Source: Angiostrongylus vasorum
Taxonomy: Eukaryota; Nematoda; Chromadorea; Rhabditida; Metastrongylidae
DNA: 64,000 nt
NCBI GenBank assembly: GCA_018806985.1
Contig: JADANN010000150.1
Span: 384,157-448,156 of the forward strand
Direction: 5' to 3'
The notes under the pieces: generated by a model
Seen by the model: only the letters and a program-made list of their open reading frames with translations
What the model was told of the DNA's origin: nothing
Database searches by the model: none
Position numbers and translations under genes: made by a program
Shown: positions 35,336 to 47,395 of the stretch, piece by piece
Layout of the letters: every line of letters starts with the position of its first letter
Numbering within the stretch: position 1 is the stretch's first letter

Positions 35336-36784
35336 GAGCGCTGGGAAGACCATTGACTCGAGAAGGTGAGCGTGGATTTTTAAGCGGTTCTTCACTTGTT
35401 CGGTGGTTTTTTTTGAGATACTGGGACTGGGCCGTGCAGCTTAAACGCGATTAAACCACCGAGGTAGCTGACGCCAGATGGCACAGTTCATCCATCGTCA
35501 TTTGTCTCAGTATCGTCGAGGAATATTGCGTAGTACAAGTGCCGAAGATGCCTCAGAACCATCCATTTGTCATGCTTCTTCGACTTTCCAATTTTAGATG
35601 CTCAGAAACAGTTTAATTACTCACATCGATACTTTCTGCAAACTCTGAAGGAGCTGCGTGCGTATTTGCTTCCATAATAGTCTTCCATTAATTTTTCATC
35701 AATAGAAGAAGGAGGTATGCGTCTTCCCTAAACTTTAACGTTGAATTAGCCGCGACCAATTTTAACCAAAGTTCCACTGTACATTCCTCACTACCCTTGC
35801 TTTTAAACTGTTAAGAGCCAGTTGTAGTGCGTACGTTCGAGTTTCCATACGTGGAAGTCAGTTTGTGGAAACTGCTGCCTTTGCATCCGGAATTCTGCAC
35901 ACCGAAATTGCTAGAAACCTAATTTATGTTAGAACTCGGTTATGGGGCGATTATTTGGATAAAATGAGCTTTTCAACTATGTATATAAAGCAGTATAAGA
36001 AGAAGGGAAAACTAGTGCTGCAATGTATAGAAGAGAGATGAAATCGCAAACCAGACACTAATTTCCGAGCAACCTCGTACTGCTCTGCCAAAAGAAATCA
36101 GCTCAATAACATTTTGACGTATAGAAAAAAAGAACAAAAAATTTTCTCTGATAGCTGTTTAAGGACGGCATGTTCTAGAAAGCAATTAGGTAGAAATAAA
36201 AATAATCCTCAACAGCTGTAGATGAAACAATGTTGCGAGTTCATATTATTATAAAATAAAAGTGAATTCACCAGGTCCTGTGACATCTGAAGTTATACCT
36301 CTCCACTTATTTTTTCAGGCGAAGAATTTCCATACTGTATTGCGCACGGTCCTCTGGTTTTTTCGTATTTGCCAATCCTCTGTTTTTGTACGATTCCGTT
36401 TTTTTTTGTCTGATCTGTATTTCGTTGCAACATTTTTGATTTTCGTCCTCTTCTTTGCAATGCCTTCACCTTTGCGAAGAACACCATGTTCGGATGAGTG
36501 GTTACATTTTTTGCGTATTTCACGGCTTTTCATCACCCTTAACTCCCGCATTGATTCCAGCCCACTTTCTTTCGTTATTTCTTGCTCTCATTTCGTACCA
36601 TTTCTGGAGTGCTCGATTTCGTTCATATCCTCGGCTTTATGGCCCATCATCTGATAACGAGTTTTAAAGTAAATACCGAAAAATTGAACCACGAGTCAAA
36701 ATGGCAAAGGATACTGGTTTAAAACCATCAGTTATCTCTTAACTAAAAGTTGACTTACCAACATGTCCCGTCTTGTACTAGCTT
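35336..36784. other. Unassigned DNA upstream of the Penelope-like element
   Basis: A lysine/arginine-rich open frame on the minus strand (36315-36551) overlaps a hydrophobic frame on the plus strand (36262-36654). The T-rich composition makes both likely to be chance. Confidence 0.35.
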
Positions 36785-38560
36785 ATAAAAGCTCATAAGT
36801 TAGTATCCAGCGATGATCTTTTGTCTACCGATCCATCATTGTTTAAGGTTAGACCTATCATTAGCTGTGTAGACGGGCCAACGGATAGGATAACGTGGTT
36901 TTTAATCCTAATATTTACCCAGTTGCTGAAACACGTTCCAGCACTTCTTACGAATACCCAGATGGTTCTGGATCGTCTAGGTACTGCGCAACCCAGTAGC
37001 GCGTATGTGATGGAGTCCTTCGACGTTACCGCCCTTTATACAAATGTGTCGAATGACTCCGCAATTCAAGCCATATTCGAACTCCTGATGCAACACGAAG
37101 GAGAAATAAACATGTATGGCTTCAAGATAGATCAGTTGATGGCACACTTAAAAGAATGCTTGAGCTGCTCAATCTCCAGATGGTCCGGAAAGTACTACGC
37201 TCAAATAAGAGGGTTGGCAATCGAACAGCGAATGGCACTATGTCTTGTCATGGCGTTTTTGTCTAAGGTGGAAGCACCAGTGACCGATCTCGGGCCGTTA
37301 CTCTACTGCAGATATATAGATGACTGTTTTGTCCTTTGCTCAACACAAGAGGAAATGGACAAATGTTTCGAGTTGTTGAACGAACAGTCAGAGTATATCA
37401 AGTTTACCCGAAAGAAACCAAAAGAAAACTGGCTTCTATTTCTGAACGTCCAAATTAACCTATCAGAAAATGGCTACATTACAAAATGGTACCGAAAGCT
37501 AAATAGTAAAAACATCCTGCTTTACAACCTCTCCTCACACCCCTCTCACACGAAAAAGGGCGCTTGTAAGAAACATGTTTCGAACAGCAGCCAACATGTG
37601 CATGGGAAGAGAGCAGAGAGAGGAGTCTCGGAACTTGGCACGGCAAGTAGCCATTTCTAATGGCTATGAAACTGTAGATCGGGAAAGGTGTAGGGGAAGT
37701 CCTAGGCCCTTAAACAACAACTCTAGCGATAGAAAGATCCCGTTTATCCTACCCTTCATCTCAAATGATGTAAGTGCAGCTATAAAACGCTGCTTAAGAA
37801 GGGCGGGTCTACAGAATTTGGTAAACGTAGTTGAAATCCCACTGAGTACTCTTAGGCGCCAGCTAGTTCGTAACCGCCTATATGACCGTTTGTGTGCAAT
37901 GCAAAAATTGCATAATTTGCCTTGATGGTAGAGACGGTGATTGCATAATCTCAGGCACAATACAGTTTATCTGATCTCCTATAAGGTGTGCGGAGACGAA
38001 TAGATTGGCGAAACGGGCAGACCACTCTGTGTCGGCATAAAAGACCATCTAGTCGGCAAACGTAAACCAAATACCCCACTAGGCACACATAGGGCCCAGA
38101 TACATAACGGGGAGGACTTTTGTCACGATCCTAGCACAGGAATCGAGAACAATCGCGCAAAACTCTCGAGGCGTTCTGGTTTAATTCCAGAAACCCGAAA
38201 TGAACCGCAGGGAATAATGTCTCATTATCATGCGTCATGTTGGGCAGTATATAAGCCTGTTATTCTGATGGGAGGGGCACACTACGCTTCCATGTGAATT
38301 CTGTGCGGTTGGTCTCCACGCGACATACTCAGTGAGAGCTTCATAGAAAGCGGTGAGTGCGCAAAGAAGCTATTCTGTGTTCAATATGATTGGAATCTTA
38401 GTTTAGCGTTTTCTTTGTTTGTTTATGGAGGTGTTTGGTCGAATAGATTGCTGTCAACTTGACCTCTGCAGGCTCTGAGCAAGGCGAAATCCGCCGAAAC
38501 GTCAGCTTGTTCGTGAATAAAGAACAAAATAACACCTCGCGTTTCCTCAACAAGAATACG
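36785..38560 (+). mobile_element. Penelope-like retroelement, 5'-truncated, with hammerhead 3' end
   Basis: The reverse transcriptase (36821-37660) opens with SLFKVRPIISCVDGPTDRIT and has motif A FDVTALYTNV, a motif B region GLAIEQRMAL and motif C YCRYIDDCFVL. A frameshift near 37565 moves the frame to 37575-37925 (RNLARQVAISNGYET, FISNDVSAAIKRCLRRAGLQ, RNRLYDRLCAM). Beyond it, 37918-38200 holds a stop-ridden GIY-YIG endonuclease remnant (GETGRP-like text, then VTILAQESRT). The 3' untranslated part carries the hammerhead-like motif at 38471-38506. The N-terminal part of the usual protein is absent. The 5' neighbour is plain DNA and the 3' neighbour is a truncated RTE. Confidence 0.88.
38471..38506 (+). 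ncRNA. Hammerhead-ribozyme-like motif at Penelope 3' end
   Basis: GGCT, CTGAGCA, A, GGCG-AAATC-CGCC hairpin, GAAA, CGTC, AGCT. The core has GC where the consensus is NG (CTGAGCA for CTGANGA), so this copy is probably impaired. It is followed by TGTTCGTGAATAAAGAACAA. Confidence 0.5.
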
Positions 38561-38576
38561 AAGAATTACTTCTTGC

Positions 38577-41100
38577 ATCGTCCCTTTTAAGCGGTCAACA
38601 ACGCTGAGTGATCTTTCACCCTTGCTTTCGCAGCGACAAAGTTTCTTTCTGACGAATGCGTTAAGGCAGCAAGTATCGTGGAGTCGGATGGGAACGGATT
38701 CGAGTTTTGTTTGTCTTGTTCACTATGTCCATGGTGCTCTTTAAAGCTCGCCAAACTGTTCGTTTCCTTTTGCTCAACTCCAGCGCTAAGCCGTTTATCA
38801 AGTTGATTTCCTGAACTAGATGGACGTATCCAGAGCAATCGGATATATTAACTCTGCTGAGCGTGAATGGAGCATAGATGATCAATCCGTTCCTTATGAA
38901 CATCGTTTCTGTGAGATTTAGTTGAAGACCAGTCTTTCCAACATTTTATTTAAGCGGCAAGCATTTCTTCTGCTTGGCTAACGCTTCATTTGATGAGAAC
39001 GGTGTTATCAGCAACGCGAAGATGATGTAATTGCTCATCACCAGTTCTCACTATAATGTTCTCCTATTCCAAGGTTCGCTTGACGTTCTAGATGGCAGTG
39101 GAAAATAATTTTGGCGAGATGGTGTCGCTTTGCGCAAGCCCTCTTTTTGAAGTCGGTGTTGATATCGTTGTAGAATGGTGATATCTCGGTTGTGAATTTT
39201 GTGTACAGCTGACAAATAATCTTTGTATATTGATTAGGAAATCACTGACTGTCAAGGGCTTCCTTGATTGCTTCTATCTCAATTAAGTCAAAGGCCTTCC
39301 TTAAATCGATGGAAGTGAGCCAGGACGGTCTTCTGTACTCGCGATACTTCAGTGAGTCTTGTTATCGTGTGGATGTGGTCCATCCTTTTCGAAACTCTGC
39401 TTGCTCAAATAGCTATCCTTCGTGCAGTGTTCTATCAGTGCTGTTTAGGATGACTCGAGTGGAAAGTTCGTAGACGACACACAGTAAACACATTTGCCGA
39501 TAGTTGCCGATTTATTGGAGGTCACACTTTTATAATAGCACGGTCTTTTATTGATAGGTCTTTTATTGAGTGGGGACCGTGCATTCAGACAGATACGTGT
39601 GAAAAGCCGAGCAAGTGTGTTTACGAGGACTGGTGGACTGTTCTTCAGGTGTTCGGATTTCATCCTCTGGGGACCTGGTGCTGTTCGATTTTCACCGACG
39701 AAAAATGATGTCGGATTTCGCAAGTGGGAACCTCTTGTACCCCCACATCTATCCTCCTTTAGTTTATATGATGGAAAGGGGGGCGTGACTACTGAAGAGA
39801 TCTGAGTGGGATTCGTGAATGATTTTCTCCATTGGCTTTCCCGAAGCTGTAACTGTTCCGTCTAGGCCTCGGAGTGCAGTGATCTTGGTCTTGTAATTGA
39901 TGAAGCTTCGGTGGACTTTGCGAATGCTTTTTTCCAGCTTTTTCAGCATCGACCATATCTGCTGCTCTTCTGTCTTCGAAATCTTCTTTTGTCGACTGTC
40001 TGCATTGTTTTGCAAGTTCGGACGTTAGTTCAGAGTTGCCTGCAGATCGTGCGACTCCATGCTGGTGTATCAACTCGAGTGTTTCTGGAGAGAGACGTCT
40101 CTTGGTGAATTTCGTATTCTCGGCTTGAACAGCGCCAACGTGAAGATGTCGAATGAGCCGATTGTATTCCTCGTTGATGCTATCGAGAATGACATCTTCC
40201 CAATAGATGACTAATCAATTAAATAGATCCCAGTTCTTGGTGAGTTTGTGAGTTCGTTCATTGAATTTAGCGGCTTTTTTTCTCCTTTCCGCGAGAAAGG
40301 AAATCTTTCACGAAAGAGGCGATGGTCTGGTATTGTGTGAAATTTTTACATAACAGTTACATCGTTTAGGAAAACCTTACATTTACTATGATGTGATCGA
40401 TTTCGTTATAGTGGTCTCCACTGGTAGACTCCCCATGTCCAGCGTGAAGGGTGGGGCTTCTGAAATCTTGAGTTCCCGCTAATGGTCTTGGTGGTCATTA
40501 TAAACTCAGTCAGAAGTTCACCCTGTTCTCTTCATTCTAGCCCGTGGGTCTCAATGTGAGGTTCTTCAGACGTTCTTCTGGGTCCAACTCTAGCGTTAAT
40601 GATGACTTTGAAGACGAATGGTCTTCTCTGCAGCACTTCTCCTAGTCCATATGTAACGCTTCGACTTCTTCTTTGTCGTAGTTTGATTCCGTTACATATA
40701 CGACTTAGATTTTCAACGCCTATATTGATCCAAATCTGTTCGACCGTAAACGTCCGAGACGAGTTGTCAATTACTGGAACGTCGGCGCCGTCGACTCCTT
40801 TATTATCGCACTTTCAGCGGGACGGTTCTTCACCAGTGTCATAGACGGCGTTAAATGGGTGGCGCCGTCTCGTCGCGGTCAGGCCGATGACGTCGTAGCT
40901 TATCCTTCTTGCTTCCATGATCAAGTCTTTTATCGAGGAATCAGATGCAAGTGTGAATGCGTTGTAGGTGCAGGTCGTCATATTAGTCCTTTGCGATTTG
41001 GGCAAATTGGAATGGCCCTGAGATTTCGTCAGTCTCTTCGTAATCGTTCTATGCATCGGTGCCGAATCGGGGCTCTTTCGGGGTCAGGGAAATGAGGTCG
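38577..41100 (-). mobile_element. RTE retrotransposon (subfamily 1), nearly full length, broken
   Basis: Minus strand from 41056: endonuclease start TTCTYNAFTLASDSSIKDLI and YDVIGLTATRRRHPFNAVYD. Then the linker (GVARSAGNSELTSELAKQCR near 40000), the RT entry (APGPQRMKSEHLKNSPPVLV near 39650), and after many frameshifts the block MFIRNGLIIYAPFTLSRVNI (38900). It is cut off at 38577 in the RTM block, directly beside the end of the Penelope-like element, so the 3' end with its short tandem tail is missing. It is non-functional. Confidence 0.85.
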
Positions 41101-41217
41101 GAAGTAGGAGTCAGTATCGTCACGCAGGAATGTCCAAAAATGAACCTCAAGGAGGAGTGTCTTGTCATGACGCGTGACCTAGCGCCATACCTCAGGATGA
41201 TTCAGTGACCTGTCACA
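41101..41217. other. Junction between RTE 5' end and the duplication
   Basis: This short stretch (CGCGTGACCTAGCGCCATAC, then CAGTGACCTGTCACAGGC) has similar wording to 63885-63965 near the end of the window (CGCGTGACTTCGTCCCGTGC). It is probably part of an unnamed repeat that extends into the duplication start. Confidence 0.35.
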
Positions 41218-43695
41218 GGCACGGTCCTCGCCCATGTATTATTTTGTGGGGTTGCTATCAACCAACTAATTGAAATACTTACAACGAATAAATGGTGGGT
41301 GTTTAAATGAAGCTTTTCCTTATGCAAATGCATATTTACTTGTTAAGTTCTATCTGTCAGGGTTATGAATGCGTTTGGCTGAGTAGAGCGCATGTCAGTT
41401 TGACCTTTCCAAGCTCTGAAGAAGGCGAAATCGCCGAAACGTCAGCTATTGCATCCTAGTAAATTCTGTGATACAACTTTGTGTCTGCTTATTGAAGAAA
41501 ACAGCGATTTCTTCTTCAGTGTTTCTGATTTTTTAATCAATAGTAATAGTAGAACCATGTACAATGATGCTGAGATATGCGCAAAACTAGGAACCCCAGG
41601 TGAGAGTCGAACCCGTGATTGACCTTTTCCGTGGCTCACGTTATCCACTGCATCATCGAGACCCTTGCTTTGCCTTTTTTTCAGCCAGTCCTCCTTTCTA
41701 CGCTATTGGTGCTATAAGCAATCACCAGTCAAGTGCAATGATCTAGGAAAGAAAAATCGGCATGGAACCCAGTTAAGCAGAAGGTATCCGTTTACGCTCA
41801 ATTGCTGATAACAGTGCAGTGAAGATAACGCGAGTTATCGGAAAGGGTTTTTGTGGGCTCGAGGAGCATCACTGTGGTTGTATTTCACATATCCACTGTC
41901 TTGAAGAAATAATAGGCTCTGTAGATTTCTTTATTACCTCTATAAATTCGTTACAGAGAATGTGGTGAGGTTTGTACTAGATTCTGATGATTCTTGAAAA
42001 AAACTGTTTGGTACAAAATCATCTGTTTTAAGCCGTTCACCTTAGCTTCATCAAGTATGCCGAGAAAATTATTAATTACTCCTCCTCCTAAACCAATCAT
42101 AAGCACGTATTGCCACTGCGTTGATGTAAAAACTCAAACCCTCAAATACGAATACGTCTGTGGAATATCGGTAATGTCACATCTCTCCCTATCAGGTGAA
42201 TCAATTAGTTCCGGTGAAAGAAATATTTCTACCTCCATCACAAAAAGCATTCCGACCATAACTTTGGCGTAGCTACTATATATAACACTTTGTCTGCTGG
42301 CTATTTACGGGTATCAAGGAATTCCTCCATAGAAGGTTCTCCTTAAGGATAAAGAAAAATACTATAAGCAGAAAGAAGTTGCTACCTACCAATAATCGTC
42401 TATATTTACCATCAGGAGGTCTGAGGTAGATGATAGAGAAAGCAATACCGTCAGACCCCTTTAATTTCCATTGCTCGGATTACTACTATACTGAAAGGTC
42501 TTTATTAATGCTTATTTCACTTCTATTGATGCAGAATCGACAATATTTGTTTGCTTTTATTCCGTTAAATGTGTCATCAACTCTGAAAAAACAAATCTGG
42601 GATTCCGTTCTAAATTATGGTCACATGGTTTTTTATTGTCAATCCAATGAAAAGCATGGAACTAACTCGTCCTCCTTGATCACCACATAATCGTTCATAA
42701 AGAAACACGTGTTTGAACTTTTGCTGCATACCTCTCCATGAAGTCTTAAAGGCTGGAAATAATATCATATCGGTATGAATTGCAATCAATCGTGGAATTT
42801 CTCAATAAGACTCATTTATATTCTCACTTAGCATACAACACCTAGCTATATCGATCGACGAGAGAAAACGCTTCATTACAACCTTTCTTCTTCTTGACTT
42901 TTTCCACACCTTTCATGGTGGTTTCTTCATTTCTTTATTATTTTATGAAGCAGAAATACAACACAATGCCGTACTATGAGTTTCAATACGAGAAAATTCG
43001 GCTTCTGTCTTTTCCGTCGCGGAAACTCCACACGGGAGCCTCGATATTTCTGCTGAAGAAAAAGTGTCCCAGACCGTCAGCTAAATTTTCTTCTATAATA
43101 TCCCAGTTACTATTAAGAGTATGAAGACCGGAGGAGAACTTGGATAAAATAACATTGTAGCTGATATTCTACGGAAGTTGGAAACAGTGCATTAAGTGAA
43201 CTTGTTGAAGGTCTATTGAAAACGTTTCTACACAGAGATCGCAAACAGTGTATTACTCAGTATGTGGAACGGAGGACACTGCACATCTAACGCACAGTTT
43301 GCTTGTAGAGCCATTGAATTTCCAAGGAAGACTCTTCTACCGCGTATTCAACGACCATTGATTGAGGCTCATCCAATCGATTAGTGCGGAATTTAATAAT
43401 GATTCTGCTGTAGCAAACACATCAGAATCATCTATGGTCATAGGAGATTGTTGAGAGTAGTAATTCTTCTCCTTCTGTTTTAGTGCAAAGCTAACTTGTC
43501 ACCATGTCAAATGAGAAACTAAACTGCGCCTAACAGAGCGACATCTTCTCGTGGGAGGTGTTCACTGCTCCATTGCTGTGCCCAATAATGTCCGCTTATC
43601 GTTACGAAAAGGTCTCGAACATTATGCAATGACACACTGGTGATAAACATGACTCATATCTGCACAGAAGTGATTGCGCTTTTCAAATTCAGACA
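41218..43695. repeat. Segmental duplication of 1-6060 (copy B)
   Basis: 41218-41917 matches 1-702, 41933-43608 matches 2549-4222, and 43610-43695 matches about 5971-6060. Bases 703-2548 of the first copy are absent here, as is the RTE insertion at 4223-5964. From about 42310 to 43440 the two copies differ almost only by single-base changes in homopolymer runs. At 41933-42300 and after 43450 there are ordinary substitutions. The hammerhead-like motif recurs at about 41412-41447. Confidence 0.9.
41933..42490 (-). pseudogene. Copy B of the METTL13-like gene, truncated
   Basis: Equivalents of three gene A exons are present: 42410-42490, 42233-42341 and 42041-42140. Each differs in length by one base from its counterpart (81 for 80, 109 for 110, 100 for 99), so all three are frameshifted as given. 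The motif YVLMIGLGGGVINNFL is readable in one frame. Exons 4-7 of gene A, which hold the rest of the SAM site and the C terminus, are missing through the 1.85 kb deletion. It cannot encode a complete methyltransferase domain even if the single-base shifts are sequencing errors. Confidence 0.75.
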
Positions 43696-43696
43696 A

Positions 43697-46600
43697 CAAT
43701 AATCACCTGTATCACCTGTAGTCCCGTTGATCGTCGAGTGACTCGTGCGGGCGCCAGTAAACCTTCCATTTTTCCCTGCCGCGTGCAAGAGTAGCCCAGT
43801 GGGTTCTGCTCGCTCTAGGGACTCATCGAGATTTCTTCTACGCTTCTCGTAAAGAACTCTGACCATCGGGTCGGTGGTCTACCTGCAATATGTTTGACAT
43901 TCCGAGGAATCCAGTCACTAACGGCTCTTGTCCATCGGTTGTCCTCATAGGCATTACGAGACCAGCCCACTTTATCTTCGACTGTTTGACATACAGAATG
44001 GCATCTTTGATTTTTGATCGTTGACGCAGATCGGAGCTTCGGATCCCATCTCTTACTTGTGTGAAACGGGATACTCCGTGCATCGTCCTTTCGACTTATT
44101 CGATAACGTTGAGTGGTCTTTCGTCCTGCTTACGCTGCCACCAGGTTTCTGACGCATTTGTTAAGGCAATAAGTAATCTGGAGACCAGAAGGTGGGTGCG
44201 AAGTCGGGTGTTCCTTCTTCTCCCCACTGCAACCTCGACGTTCTCGAAAGCTTCCCAAGTCGTTCGTTTCCTTCTGCTCATCTCTGGAGCTAAGTCGTTC
44301 AACATGTTGATTTCCCGACCTAGATAGACATAACTGGAGGATTCAAAGATATTCGTTCCATTGAGCGTGAATGGGGCATACGAATCCAATCCGTTCCTCA
44401 TGAACGTCGTTTTTGTGAGATTTAGTCCAAGACCAATCTTTCCACAGCCTTTATCAAAGTCGGCAAGCGTACGTTCCGCTTGGCTAATGTTTGGTGTAAT
44501 AAGGACGATGTCACTAGCAAAGCGAAGATGGTGTAACTGCCGACCATCGATTTTCACTCCCATATTATCCCATTCCAATGTTCGCATGACGTTTTGGAGG
44601 GGGCGTTAAATAATTTCGGCAAGATGGTATCGCTTGCCTTACACCTCTTTTGACGTCAATATTAATATCGTTATGGAATTGTGAGGTTCTGAAATTTTTG
44701 TACAGCTCACGAAGAATCTTTATGTACAATCCTGTTTAGGATGACTCGAGTGAAAACTTTGTAGTCGACAGACAGCAAGCAGATTGGGCGATAGTTGCCG
44801 ATATCGTGGAGGTTACTCTTCTTGAACAACGGCACGGTCTTGCTGGTCTTCCATTGAACAGGGACCTTGCATTTATACAGGTAACGTGTAAAGAGGCGAG
44901 AAAGTGTGGTTACGAGGACTGGCGGAAGGTTCTTCAGATGTCCTGGTCTTATCCTGCCCGGACCTGGTGCTGTTCGGCTTTTCACCGACGAAATTGCATG
45001 TCGGATTTCGGAAGGCATAACTGGTGGTACAATATAACCACCCTCCTTAATTTCATACGGAGGCAGGAGGACGTGGCTACTGAGGAGATCTAAGTAGTAT
45101 TCGTAAATAATTTTCTTCATTGTCTTTTTGGACGCTGTAACTGCTCCGTCTAGGTGTCGAAGTGCAATCATCTTGGTCTTGTAATTGGGGAAATATCGGT
45201 GGGCTTTGCGAATGCTTTTTCCAGCCTCTGCAGCTTCGACCATTACTGGTGCTTTTCTCTCTTTAAGATCTTCTTTTATCGACTGTCTGCATTGTTCCGC
45301 AAGTTCGGGCGTTAGTTCGCGGTTTCCTGCAGCTCGTGCGGTTCCACGCTGGCGCATTAGCTCGAGTTCTTCTGGAGACAAACGTCTCTTGGTGACTTTC
45401 GAAGTCTCACCTTTCATAGCGCTAACGTGAAAATGTTGAATTAGCCGATTGGATTCCTCGTCGATGTTATCAACAACGGCATCTTCCCAACAGCCGACAA
45501 ATGAATTGAATAAATACCAGTTTACGGTGGTTCTGGGACTTCGGTTTTTGTATTTAGCGGCTCTTTCTCCTTTCGTCGAGGAATAGAATCTTGCTCGAAG
45601 GAGACAATGGTCGGATCCCGTTTAGAACTTTGGGCCAACAGCGACATCGGTTGGGCAAAACCTTCTATTTACTATAATGTGGTCCATTTCGTTATGGTAC
45701 TCTCCATTGGGAGACAAGAATGGTCTTGTTCGTCATGATAAATTCATTGAGTCACTTACCCTGTTCGTTCCACTCTAATCCGTGGGTCGCAATGTAACGT
45801 TCTTCAGACGTTCTTCTTTATCCAATCTTCGTGTTAAAATCTCCAGTGATGAACTTGAAGAATGTATGGTCTCCTCTGTGGAACTTCTCTGAGTTCATAT
45901 AGAACGCTTCGACTTCTTCTTCGTCACAGTTTGACGTTGGTGTGTAGACGGCGAAGATTGTCAAATCCGGTATTGATAAACATCTCTTCAATCGTAAACG
46001 TCTGATTCGCGTTGTAAGCTCTTCGAATGGATCGATGATCATGGACAAACTCGTGTTGACGGGTACGTCAACGTCGACGTAGCCAACTCCTCTACTGTCG
46101 CAGTTCCGAGGAACAGTTCTTCTCCGATGTCATAGACGTCGTTGAATCGGCGGCGTCGTCTCGTCTCGGCCAAGCCGATGACGTCGTACCTTATCCTTCC
46201 TGCTTGCATGATCAAGTCTTCTATCGAGGACTCGGATGCAAGTGTACGTGCATTGTAGGTACAGATCATCACCATAGTTTTTTGTAATCCAGGTAGCTTC
46301 ATTTGGCCCTGAGACTTTAGCAAGCTCTCCGTACTTGTCCTACCCAACGCTGCGAAATTGGGGGCTCTTTCGGGGTCACGGGAATGAGGCCCGTTTCTTT
46401 TACTGTTTTTAGCTTTTTGATACGCACGTATAGCTTACTGGGGTCTGAACGTGGTGGCTGGTATACTCACGAGTAGCTTTCCAGGCTCTCCCAGAGTGGA
46501 CATGGAGCTTATTTGTTGGAGGCGACTCCTCCCATGTGCTTCCCTGTCACTTGATTGCAGGCTTTTCGCCGAATTGACTCGTGGGATACAATCCGCATAA

Positions 46601-46830
46601 GCGAGAACGCATCCACACACGCATGCGTATATACGCTTAGCAGATACAGAAAGTATGGGCCAAATCGGCGCAGCAGAAACAGGGAGTCCATACCCTGAAT
46701 CCACTTGCGTTTCAGGGAAGCAATAGTCGCTTTTGGTCCTCGATTAAACCCCTATCAGCCACCTAGGGACGCGCCACGTAGTCTCGCAACTAACCGGCTC
46801 GAGATCCCTCATATGCGGGAGATCCGTAGA
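43697..46830 (-). mobile_element. RTE retrotransposon (subfamily 1) with 5' leader, inactive
   Basis: The 3' tail AATCACCTGTATCACCTGTA starts at 43696. Minus-strand blocks from the 5' end: leader (46400-46830), endonuclease start ICTYNARTLASESSIEDLIM (about 46250), linker and RT entry (44707-45417, with ELTPELAEQCRQSIKEDLKE, TAPGPGRIRPGHLKNLPPVL and NYRPICLLSVDYKVFTRVIL), and RT core (44096-44587). After RVILNR it jumps straight to the block before the catalytic box, so the first palm aspartate region is deleted. The catalytic box reads FASD for FADD. Both changes make it inactive. Flanks AGACAACAAT and AGACAATAT suggest a worn target-site duplication. Confidence 0.87.
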
Positions 46831-46836
46831 CAATAT

Positions 46837-46930
46837 AGAATTCAGATCAGAATAGCTACGGCGATAAGCCGACAACGTTCTCGTCTCCATAATGTCCCTT
46901 ACGCACATTCTTCACCAAGGGTGTTACCAC
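46837..46930 (+). repeat. Interspersed repeat shared with 27392-27490
   Basis: GAATTCAGATCAGAATAGCT, then CGTTCTCGTCTCCATAATGT-type and CGCACATTCTTCACCAAGGG. It sits exactly between two RTE pieces. Confidence 0.55.
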
Positions 46931-46935
46931 ATGTG

Positions 46936-47395
46936 GATGAAAGATCACTCAGCGTTATTGAACGAACGCACAGTCGAAAGGACGATGCTAGGAGTATCCC
47001 GTTTCACAAAAGTGAGGGAAATAATCTAAAGCTCCGACCTGGGCCAAGGATCGAAAATTCAAGATGCCGTTTGGTATGCCAAACAGTCGAAGATAAAGTG
47101 GGCCGGCCGGACACGTATTGCGTAAGAATGACAACCGATGGACAAGAGCCGTTAGTGACTGGATTATTCGGGATGTCAAACGCGCTGCAGGAGGACCACC
47201 GAACCGATGGTCAGAGTTCTTCCCGAAAAGCCTATAAGAATGACATGATGCTCGACGAATCCCTAGAGCGAGCAGAACCCACTGGGCTAATCTTGCATGC
47301 GACAGGGAAGAATGGAAGATTTACAGGCGCCCGCTCGAGTCACTCGGCGATCAACGGGACTACAGGTGATACAGGTGATACAGTTGATAAATTTG
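46936..47395 (+). mobile_element. RTE 3' end, 5'-truncated (subfamily 1)
   Basis: Starts in the block SLSVIERT. In shifting frames it continues with RTMLGVSRFTK, RWTRAVSDWI, LDESLERAEPTGL and the 3' tail CTACAGGTGATACAGGTGAT plus one more degenerate unit. The 255-residue open frame over 46705-47472 runs across element boundaries and is mostly out of the RTE frame, so it is not a gene. Confidence 0.82.

Noticed and set aside
36262..36667. 130-residue hydrophobic frame on plus and basic frames on minus
   Set aside because: The T-rich strand gives both by composition; no domain, start context or splice partner.
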